From positions 1-7,449 of the forward strand of contig JAJYNV010000067.1 in assembly GCA_021786135.1 (NCBI GenBank): a DNA stretch of 7,449 nucleotides, read 5' to 3'. This DNA is from Bacillota bacterium. Lineage in GTDB: Bacteria > Bacillota > Sulfobacillia > JAJZYS01 > JAJYTV01. The notes beneath the pieces are model-generated. The model worked only from the letters and a program-made list of their open reading frames with translations. It had not been told where the DNA came from and ran no database searches. Of this stretch, positions 1-5,073 are shown piece by piece. How positions within the stretch are numbered: position 1 is the first letter of the stretch; every line of letters starts with the position of its first letter. Position numbers and translations under genes: made by a program.

Positions 1-426
1 TCCGATCTGCCCGCCCCGCATCTGCCGGTCTGGACCGTTGTCTCCTTTGGCGTCAGCCTGCAGCACCCGTCTGGCTGGCAGATTGCGCCCGGCTACCTCG
101 AGCGCTTGCAGGGGAAGGACGGCTATGTGGCACTCAGCGCGCTCCAGGGAACCGGACTTGTGCCGCGCGCCGCGGCCGAGAGCCAAGCCCACCAGACGCT
201 CAACCCCTTTGGCAGCGCCCCTAGCATGAAGGCGATCCAGGTCGATGGCCAGCCGGGCTATGTCATCCTGCCTTCCGGCGGGCAGACGGACGCGGCAGCT
301 GTGGTCCTCTACCCGAAGCCTCAGACGATCTCAGGTGTGCCCTATCGCTATCTCATCGTTCTCTCGACCCGGAAGGACATCATGCCCATCGTGCAGAGCC
401 TGCAGTTTCTGGGCAAGAAACACTAG
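1..426 (+). CDS. 3' part of a gene with a PsbP-like C-terminal domain (unidentified)
   Basis: Frame 1 is open from the first base to the TAG at 424-426, so this is the C-terminal 141 residues of a gene that begins outside the window. The visible part is one alpha/beta domain: a beta segment ending in SFGVSLQHPSGWQ, then GYLERLQGKDGYVALSA, a helical stretch rich in Ala/Gln, the segment QPGYVILPSGGQ, and a closing pair, PYRYLIVLSTRKDI and IMPIVQSLQF. From memory, this order (FGVSLQYP-W..., G.DGF..LSA, ...LPS..Q, Y.YF.L.....HI..I...L.F) resembles the PsbP-like C-terminal domain of secreted or membrane-anchored Bacillales proteins of unknown role. The N-terminal part, where a signal peptide or another domain would sit, is missing, so function and location cannot be given. 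The stop lies 37 nt before the aminotransferase ATG, and the two could be co-transcribed. The reading frame is confident; the family is tentative. Confidence 0.75.
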   Translation, partial: SDLPAPHLPVWTVVSFGVSLQHPSGWQIAPGYLERLQGKDGYVALSALQGTGLVPRAAAESQAHQTLNPFGSAPSMKAIQVDGQPGYVILPSGGQTDAAAVVLYPKPQTISGVPYRYLIVLSTRKDIMPIVQSLQFLGKKH

Positions 427-463
427 GCGGCAGGTCGTGTCTTTAGGAAGGAAGCGGTTGAGG

Positions 464-1615
464 ATGCGGCTCTCACCGTCGGTGGAGGCGATCCCGCGCT
501 CAGGCATCCGCGCTATGGCTGCCCTGGCTCAGGGCAGAGAGGGACTCTTGCACCTCGAATACGGCGAGCCCAGCTTCTTTGCTCCCGAGGTGGTCAGGCA
601 TGCGGCCGCCGAGGCGCTCCTCGCGGAGCGCATGGTCTACACGCCGACGGAAGGACCTGCGCGGCTGCGTGAGGCCATCGTGCGCAAACTGCTGCGTGTC
701 CAGGGCGTTCAGGTGGCGGACGAACGCGTCTTTGTCACGCATGGAGGCGTCGGCGCGCTCTACGCGTCCTTGGCGAGCGTGCTCGGCCCTGGCGACCGCA
801 TTCTCATGCCAGACCCCTGCTGGCCTAACGCGGTCGGTCAGGTGCTGACACTCGGCGCCGAGCCGGTCTTCTATCCGCTGCGCGCCGAGCAGGGATTCCT
901 GCCGGAACCGGAAGCATGGCCAGTGGACGAGCGCACACGCGCGATCCTGATCAACAGTCCGCAGAACCCGACGGGCGTCGTGCTGCCCCGTCCAATTCTG
1001 GAGCGCATCGCCGCGGTGGCCCGCCGGCACGGCCTTTGGGTGATTTCCGACGAGGTCTACGACCAGATCTACTTCGGAGAACGCCCTGTCAGCATGCTTG
1101 AGGTCTATGCCGAAGGAACGCTGGCAGCGTTCAGCTTCTCCAAGACCTATGCCATGACGGGCTGGCGGCTCGGCTATGCCGTGCTGCAGCCCGGGATGCA
1201 GTCCCACACCACAAAGCTCGTGGAGTCGTGCTATTCGTCCTCTTCTATGGTGGCACAGGTGGCGGCTCTGGCTGCGCTTACGCAGGTCGAGCAGGCCGAG
1301 ATCGATGCCATGGTCGACGCCTACCGCACGGCGCGCGACCGGGCGCTTGAGCTGCTCGATGCGGCAGGTAGGCAGCGCTATGTGCCTGAGGGCGCCTTCT
1401 ACCTCATGCTGCCGGTACCGCCCGGGTACTCGTCCGACGACTTTGCGCAGGTCCTGCTCGAGCGCAAGGATATGGTCGTGGTGCCGGGCGCCACCTTCGG
1501 ACAACTGTCGGATCGGGAAGTGCGCATCAGTCTCGCGGCGGGCGCCGACGCAGTGGCCGAGGGCGTGTCGCGTTGGCTTGAGCTCTCGGCGGAACTGGAA
1601 CGCGCGCGGGACTGA
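464..1615 (+). CDS. PLP-dependent class I aminotransferase (AspC/PatA-like)
   Basis: A complete 383-residue fold type I aminotransferase, normal length for the family. It should transfer an amino group between an amino acid and a 2-oxo acid in the cytosol; the substrate cannot be read from sequence. It opens with MRLSPSVEAIPRSGIRAM, typical of the aspartate/aromatic subgroup. Visible motifs: YTPTEGPARLREAI (59-72), aromatic Trp120 stacking on the cofactor, NPTG at 168-171, Asp196 and Tyr199 in SDEVYDQ for the PLP ring, SFSKTYAMTGWRLG at 224-237 with Schiff-base Lys227 matching the class I signature, and Arg354 in VRISLA for the substrate carboxylate. Start: ATG 464 is used. In-frame TTG 458 is a real alternative because AGGAAGG at 445-451 is 6 nt from TTG but 12 nt from ATG. 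In-frame sequence upstream of 440 overlaps the previous gene and looks non-coding. The gene ends 50 nt before the thiamine operon promoter and is probably separate from that operon. Confidence 0.93.
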   Translation: MRLSPSVEAIPRSGIRAMAALAQGREGLLHLEYGEPSFFAPEVVRHAAAEALLAERMVYTPTEGPARLREAIVRKLLRVQGVQVADERVFVTHGGVGALYASLASVLGPGDRILMPDPCWPNAVGQVLTLGAEPVFYPLRAEQGFLPEPEAWPVDERTRAILINSPQNPTGVVLPRPILERIAAVARRHGLWVISDEVYDQIYFGERPVSMLEVYAEGTLAAFSFSKTYAMTGWRLGYAVLQPGMQSHTTKLVESCYSSSSMVAQVAALAALTQVEQAEIDAMVDAYRTARDRALELLDAAGRQRYVPEGAFYLMLPVPPGYSSDDFAQVLLERKDMVVVPGATFGQLSDREVRISLAAGADAVAEGVSRWLELSAELERARD

Positions 1616-1665
1616 CCAGCTCGCGCCAGGACGGCGGATACGTTGCGCGACGCATGCGAGGTCCA

Positions 1666-1694
1666 TGGTCATCGGCGGCGCGAGATGCTAGGAT
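1666..1694 (+). promoter_or_regulatory. Candidate sigma-A promoter of the thiamine operon
   Basis: A -35-like TGGTCA (1666-1671, four of six matches to TTGACA) is 17 nt from a -10-like TAGGAT (1689-1694, four of six). The -10 is preceded by TGC, giving an extended -10. Transcription would start near 1701, exactly where the riboswitch aptamer begins, and that placement is the best support. Prediction only; no transcript data. Confidence 0.5.
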
Positions 1695-1699
1695 GGTCG

Positions 1700-1790
1700 T
1701 GTAGCTGGGGGTGCCGCAAGGCTGAGAGGCTCCGCAAGGGGCCAACCCTTTGAACCTGATCTGGGTTATTCCAGCGTAGGGAAGCAAGGT
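1700..1790 (+). ncRNA. TPP riboswitch aptamer (THI element)
   Basis: The conserved core of the thiamine pyrophosphate aptamer is intact: GGGGGTGCC (1707-1715), GGCTGAGA (1720-1727) that reads the pyrimidine, ACCCTTTGAACCTGATCTGG (1745-1764), and CCAGCGTAGGGAAGC (1771-1785). Helices that can be drawn: P2 GGGT 1709-1712 with ACCC 1745-1748; P3 GCC 1713-1715 with GGC 1720-1722 closed by a GCAA tetraloop; an optional extra hairpin GGCTCC 1728-1733 with GGGGCC 1738-1743, also closed by GCAA; and CTGG 1761-1764 with CCAG 1771-1774. P1 is short in this reading (GCT 1704-1706 with AGC 1783-1785). It lies directly upstream of thiE, as expected for feedback control by TPP. Confidence 0.96.
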
Positions 1791-1819
1791 GCCCGGGGCT
1801 ACTGGCCTGCGGGCATTTT
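1790..1819 (+). terminator. Intrinsic terminator of the TPP riboswitch expression platform
   Basis: TGCCCG (1790-1795) pairs with CGGGCA (1810-1815). The helix continues as GGGC (1796-1799) with GCCT (1805-1808) around a UACUG loop, with one bulged G at 1809, giving about ten pairs. TTTT follows at 1816-1819. A hairpin plus U-run right after the aptamer and before the thiE ribosome binding site suggests control by premature termination when TPP is bound. The competing antiterminator helix could not be assigned by eye. Confidence 0.8.
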
Positions 1820-1825
1820 GCTGTT

Positions 1826-1833
1826 GAGAGGGG
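1826..1833 (+). promoter_or_regulatory. thiE ribosome binding site
   Basis: GAGAGGGG ends 9 nt before the TTG at 1843 but 18 nt before the in-frame ATG at 1852, so it favours the TTG start. It lies beyond the terminator hairpin and is not sequestered by it. Confidence 0.6.
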
Positions 1834-1842
1834 CGAATCCGA

Positions 1843-2445
1843 TTGTCGTCCATGTGGGCCCTGCAACTTCTGGTGCCTGCGGATCGAACTTGCTTCCCCC
1901 AGGTGGAGGCAGCGATCCGCGGCGGTGTGACGCTCGTGCAGTTGAGGGAGAAGAACCGACCGGACCTCGAAACGTATCGCGTGGGACGCGAACTGCGCGA
2001 CCTGGTGCGACGCTCTGGTGCAGCCTTCTTCGTCAACGACCGGCCGGACCTTGCGCTGGCGCTCGAGGCGGATGGCGTGCACGTGGGCCAGGATGACCTG
2101 CCGCTCGAGGTCGTCCGGCACATCGCGCCGGGCCTGCTGATCGGGGCATCGAGCCACGACCTCGAGAGCGCGCGCCGGGTTCAGGCGGCCGACTATGTGG
2201 CGTTCGGACCCGTCTTTCCCACTCCCTCGAAGGATGACGCCGAGACGCCGACGGGTGTCCCGCCTCTGCGGCGGGTGGCAGCCGAGATTGCGCGCCCGGT
2301 TGTCGCCATCGGCGGCATCGGGCTCGGCAATGCAGCGGAGTTGCGCACGGCAGGCATCGCCGGTGTGGCAGTGATCAGCGCGATCCTGAACGCATCCGAC
2401 CCCGAGGCAGCGGCGAGAGGGCTGCGCGGGGGCCTCGGGCTCTGA
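1843..2445 (+). CDS. thiE: Thiamine-phosphate synthase ThiE
   Basis: A 200-residue single-domain TIM barrel, full length for ThiE. It couples hydroxymethylpyrimidine pyrophosphate with the thiazole phosphate to make thiamine phosphate (EC 2.5.1.3), in the cytosol. Family motifs appear in order: VQLREK (Gln33, Arg35, Lys37) for pyrophosphate/pyrimidine binding, FFVNDRPDLAL (Asn65, Asp66), DGVHVGQDDLP (77-87), IGASSHD (100-106), FGPVFPTPSK (121-130; Thr127, Ser129 and Lys130 at the pyrophosphate site), VVAIGGIG (153-160) and VAVISAI (175-181) for the thiazole phosphate. The TTG start at 1843 is preferred because of the GAGAGGGG site; ATG 1852 would cost three residues and no motif. It is the first gene behind the TPP riboswitch. 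Its TGA (2443-2445) shares one base with the ATG of the next gene. Confidence 0.97.
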   Translation: MSSMWALQLLVPADRTCFPQVEAAIRGGVTLVQLREKNRPDLETYRVGRELRDLVRRSGAAFFVNDRPDLALALEADGVHVGQDDLPLEVVRHIAPGLLIGASSHDLESARRVQAADYVAFGPVFPTPSKDDAETPTGVPPLRRVAAEIARPVVAIGGIGLGNAAELRTAGIAGVAVISAILNASDPEAAARGLRGGLGL

Positions 2446-3086
2446 TGCGGCCCTTGCTCGTCTGGCTGCTGGAGCCCGAGGTGTCGGCGGAGGCGCTTTC
2501 GGCGGCACGCGAGGCGGGCCTCGACGCTGTCCTGCTGCGCCGGCCAGGAGCATCCGCGCAGGCCATGGTCGAAGGCGTCCGGCAGGTCAAGGCGGCCGGC
2601 CTCGCGGCGATCGTCAACGACCGTCTCGATGTTGCGCTCGCGCTCTGCACGCCATGCCAGCTTCGCCACGACAGTCTTCCGCCTCGGCTGGCGCGGGCGG
2701 TGGCTCCCAACCTGCCGCTCGGCGCTTCGGTGCATGGCCAGGAGCAGGTGGACGAGGCGCTGGCGGCGGGAGTCGACTACCTGATCTTCGGTCATGTGTT
2801 CGCGACCCGCTCCAAGCCGGGCCTGCCGCCCCGCGGCATCGTTGCGCTGAGGGCCCTTGCGGCCAGTGTGGATGTGCCGGTGCTGGCTATCGGCGGCATT
2901 TCGCCAGACCACGCTGGAGAGGTCGCGGCGAGCGGCGCCGCAGGGGTCGTCGTGGGGTCGGGCATCGCGGCGCACAGAGCGGCGACTGACGTAGCGCGAT
3001 TTCGCCGTGCGCTCGATGATGCCCAGGGAGCTGCGCACCGTACGGTGCGGGATTTGAGGGAGGTGCTCCGATGCGCGTGCGTGTGA
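2445..3086 (+). CDS. tenI: Thiazole tautomerase TenI (ThiE paralogue)
   Basis: A 213-residue ThiE-fold protein that has lost ThiE-specific residues: the QLREK stretch is VLLRRPG here and the GxHxGQDD segment is CQLRHDSLPP. It keeps TenI hallmarks: IVNDRLDVALAL (56-67), GASVHGQEQVDEAL (93-106), LIFGHVFATRSKPGLPPRG (113-131) and VLAIGGISPD (146-155). In Bacillus subtilis TenI the histidine of FGHVF (His122) is needed to turn the ThiG product into the aromatic thiazole carboxylate phosphate; here it is His117. This makes tautomerase likelier than a second coupling enzyme, but that is inferred from motifs. The start overlaps the thiE stop (TGATG) with only a weak G-rich site upstream, which points to translational coupling. 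The last 16 nt overlap thiSG and hold no known motif; the chain ends in CACV. Confidence 0.88.
   Translation: MRPLLVWLLEPEVSAEALSAAREAGLDAVLLRRPGASAQAMVEGVRQVKAAGLAAIVNDRLDVALALCTPCQLRHDSLPPRLARAVAPNLPLGASVHGQEQVDEALAAGVDYLIFGHVFATRSKPGLPPRGIVALRALAASVDVPVLAIGGISPDHAGEVAASGAAGVVVGSGIAAHRAATDVARFRRALDDAQGAAHRTVRDLREVLRCACV
3058..3065 (+). promoter_or_regulatory. Strong ribosome binding site for thiSG inside tenI
   Basis: GGGAGGTG ends 5 nt before the ATG at 3071 and lies inside the tenI coding sequence. It is one of the best Shine-Dalgarno matches in the operon and fixes the thiSG start. Confidence 0.75.
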
Positions 3087-4045
3087 ACCGCGAGTGGCGT
3101 GAGGTGCCCGAAGGCGCCAGCATCCGGGACATGCTGATGGCCCTCGAACTCGACGACCAGTGGCTGGCTGTCGCCGTGGGCCATGAGGTGGTGCCGCGGG
3201 ATCTCTGGCACGAGCGGAGACTCTCGGCGGATGACGAAGTGGAGGTGGTGACCGCGATGGCGGGTGGAGACGACGTGCTGGAGATTGCGGGACACAGTTT
3301 GCGTTCGAGGCTTCTCGTGGGTACCGGGAAATTCAAGGACATGGCCACCATGCGCGAGGCGTTGCGCCGCAGCGGCACCGGGATGGTCACGGTTTCGGTG
3401 CGTTACTTCGGCCCGGACGGCGGTCAGCCGATCCTGCCCAACCTGGAACTTGAGCGCTATCGCCTGCTGCCCAACACCGCCGGGGCCTACACGGCCGCGG
3501 ACGCCATCCATATGGCGCGCCTCGGACGCGAGCTGACGGGCACCGAACTCATCAAGCTCGAGGTGATCGGGGATCAGGAGACGCTCTGGCCCGACACCGC
3601 AGCCACCCTGGAGGCTACGCGGCAACTTGTCGCCGAAGGCTTCAAGGTACTCGTCTACACGTCGTCCGACCTCGTGGCAGCCTTGCGTATCGAAGATGCC
3701 GGCGCCTCGGCTGTCATGCCTCTGGCGGCGCCGATCGGGTCTGGCCAGGGTCTCATCGACTGGCAGAGCATCGCGCGCATAATCGGTCGCATCGAAGTTC
3801 CCGTGGTGGTGGACGCGGGTATCGGTGTCCCGTCGGATGCGGCAATGGCGCTCGAGCTCGGTGCGGATGCGGTCCTCGTCAATACGGCGATTGCCCGTGC
3901 GCAGGATCCCGCCGGGATGGCCGAGGCCATGGGGCTCGGCGTCGCCGCGGGACGCCTTGCCCATCTGAGTGGGCGCATCCCTCGCCTGGGTCGTGCCGAG
4001 GCATCGAGTCCGGAAGCCGGCGTGCCGCGAGTGTCCGCGTCATGA
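3071..4045 (+). CDS. thiSG: ThiS-ThiG fusion: sulfur carrier plus thiazole synthase
   Basis: One uninterrupted 324-residue frame carrying two thiamine proteins. Residues 1-66 are a ThiS-like ubiquitin fold (MRVRVNREWREVPEG..., VAVGHEVVPRDLW) ending in AMAGG (Gly65-Gly66). Residues 69-324 are ThiG (EC 2.8.1.10), a TIM barrel starting VLEIAGHSLRSRLLVGTGKF. ThiG active-site residues are present: Lys162 for the Schiff base with deoxyxylulose phosphate, Glu164, and Asp248 in VVDAGIG. The Lys-Asp spacing of 86 matches Lys96/Asp182 of the B. subtilis enzyme. LPNTAG (133-138) and APIGSGQGL (220-228) complete the phosphate and substrate sites. Free ThiS works through a C-terminal Gly-Gly thiocarboxylate, so here the tail must be freed by cleavage or used differently; no ThiF is in the window. 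ThiS-ThiG fusions have been annotated elsewhere. GTG 3275 is a possible internal ThiG start. The gene overlaps tenI by 16 nt and thiO by 4 nt (ATGA). The last ~20 residues are a non-conserved tail. Confidence 0.95.
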   Translation: MRVRVNREWREVPEGASIRDMLMALELDDQWLAVAVGHEVVPRDLWHERRLSADDEVEVVTAMAGGDDVLEIAGHSLRSRLLVGTGKFKDMATMREALRRSGTGMVTVSVRYFGPDGGQPILPNLELERYRLLPNTAGAYTAADAIHMARLGRELTGTELIKLEVIGDQETLWPDTAATLEATRQLVAEGFKVLVYTSSDLVAALRIEDAGASAVMPLAAPIGSGQGLIDWQSIARIIGRIEVPVVVDAGIGVPSDAAMALELGADAVLVNTAIARAQDPAGMAEAMGLGVAAGRLAHLSGRIPRLGRAEASSPEAGVPRVSAS

Positions 4046-5073
4046 ACGCCGATCTCGTCGTGGTGGGAGCCGGCGTCATCGGTCTGAGCTGCGCCTGGCA
4101 GGCCCAGCAGCAGGGCATGCAGGTGCTGGTGCTGGACGGCCGCGGGCCTGGCGAGGGGACGTCGCGCCGGGCGGCCGGGATGCTGCTTCCAGATGTGGAA
4201 GGAGAGCACGACGCGGAGGAACGGGCATTCGGCCGACGCAGCTATGAACTCTACCCCTCGTTCACCTCAGGCCTCGAGGCTGCGACCGGCATCGACACCG
4301 GCTTCAGGCGCTGCAGCTGTTATCTTGTGGCGCAGTCGACCGAGCGGGCCGAGGTCCTCCGGCGCATGGAGTGGGGCGTATGGCTCGGCGCGCCAGAGAT
4401 CAGGCAGCGCATGGCTGGTTTCGGCGAGATGGAGGGCGCCCGGATCGGCGACGCCGCGCAGTTGGAGCCGCGCCAGCTCATCGCGGCTCTCTCCGTGGGA
4501 CTCAGGGGCCGAGGGGCGGAGATCGAGACCGGGCTCGCCGTCGCCGACGTCCAGGCGGGATCTGACGGAGTCGACGCGCTCGTCATGGCGGATGGATCCC
4601 TGCGTCGGGGTCGGCGCTACCTCTTCGCCACGGGTGCTTGGGCTGGCGAGATGCCGTACCTTGCCGAACGCGGCGTCAGCACGGAGCCGGTGCGTGGCCA
4701 GATCGTGACCTTGGAGGATACGGGCGACGAGCCGCTGCGCGACATCATCTTCGGCCAGGGGATCTATCTCGCGCCGAAGGGCGCCCGCAGGGTCTATCTG
4801 GGCGCCACCGAGGAGCGGGTGGGATTCGACGAGCGGCCGGCGGCCGACGGAACGCTCCACCTGCTGGAGGGACTGCGCCGCCTGTATCCGGGTGGAATGC
4901 GATTTGCGGTGCGGGAGAGCTGGGCCGGTCTCAGGCCGTACCGCGCCGGCGGAGCCATGATCGGCCGCATCGACGAAAATGCGGTGGCGGCCGTCGGCCA
5001 CCACCGCAACGGAATCCTGCTCGCGCCCGCCACTGCGGAACGTGTGACGGCGCTAATCGCCGAAATCGGTTAG
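4042..5073 (+). CDS. thiO: Glycine oxidase ThiO
   Basis: A 343-residue FAD-dependent D-amino-acid-oxidase-fold enzyme that oxidises glycine with O2 to dehydroglycine, the C-N donor for ThiG (EC 1.4.3.19). It is the oxygen-using alternative to radical enzyme ThiH and implies an aerobic host. Sequence: N-terminal Rossmann motif VVGAGVIGLS (7-16) with ribose-binding Asp32; GTSRRAAGMLLP (39-50), the second FAD contact; LFATGAWAG (194-202); VRGQIV (217-222); YLAPKG (242-247); GATEE (254-258); WAGLRPYR (294-301), with Arg298 at the place of the substrate-carboxylate Arg302 of B. subtilis ThiO; and GHHRNGILLAPATAE (319-333), whose Arg322 matches Arg329 there. The loop between those two arginines is three residues shorter, and HH replaces the usual HF/HY. 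The ATGA overlap with thiSG and the lack of a clear ribosome binding site indicate coupling. The 3' end overlaps convergent murE by 21 bp. Confidence 0.95.
   Translation: MNADLVVVGAGVIGLSCAWQAQQQGMQVLVLDGRGPGEGTSRRAAGMLLPDVEGEHDAEERAFGRRSYELYPSFTSGLEAATGIDTGFRRCSCYLVAQSTERAEVLRRMEWGVWLGAPEIRQRMAGFGEMEGARIGDAAQLEPRQLIAALSVGLRGRGAEIETGLAVADVQAGSDGVDALVMADGSLRRGRRYLFATGAWAGEMPYLAERGVSTEPVRGQIVTLEDTGDEPLRDIIFGQGIYLAPKGARRVYLGATEERVGFDERPAADGTLHLLEGLRRLYPGGMRFAVRESWAGLRPYRAGGAMIGRIDENAVAAVGHHRNGILLAPATAERVTALIAEIG

Noticed and set aside
245..463. N-terminal extension of the aminotransferase from ATG 245
   Set aside because: These 73 codons overlap the preceding gene in another frame, are Arg/Ser-rich and unlike the family; the family N-terminus begins at about 464.
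500..1672. 390-residue minus-strand open frame opposite the aminotransferase
   Set aside because: It mirrors the aminotransferase, has an Arg/His-rich composition without motifs, and is what GC-rich antisense frames commonly look like.
1669..2553. Long minus-strand frame across the riboswitch and thiE
   Set aside because: It runs through an intact TPP aptamer and promoter and has low-complexity Arg/Pro sequence; an antisense shadow.
2792..3964. 390-residue minus-strand open frame opposite tenI and thiSG
   Set aside because: The opposite strand carries recognisable ThiG active-site motifs; this frame is rich in Arg/His and has no family signature.
3071..4045. ThiS and ThiG as two separate genes or a frameshifted pair
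   Set aside because: There is no stop or frame change between residues 66 and 69; the sequence as given encodes one chain, although internal initiation is possible.
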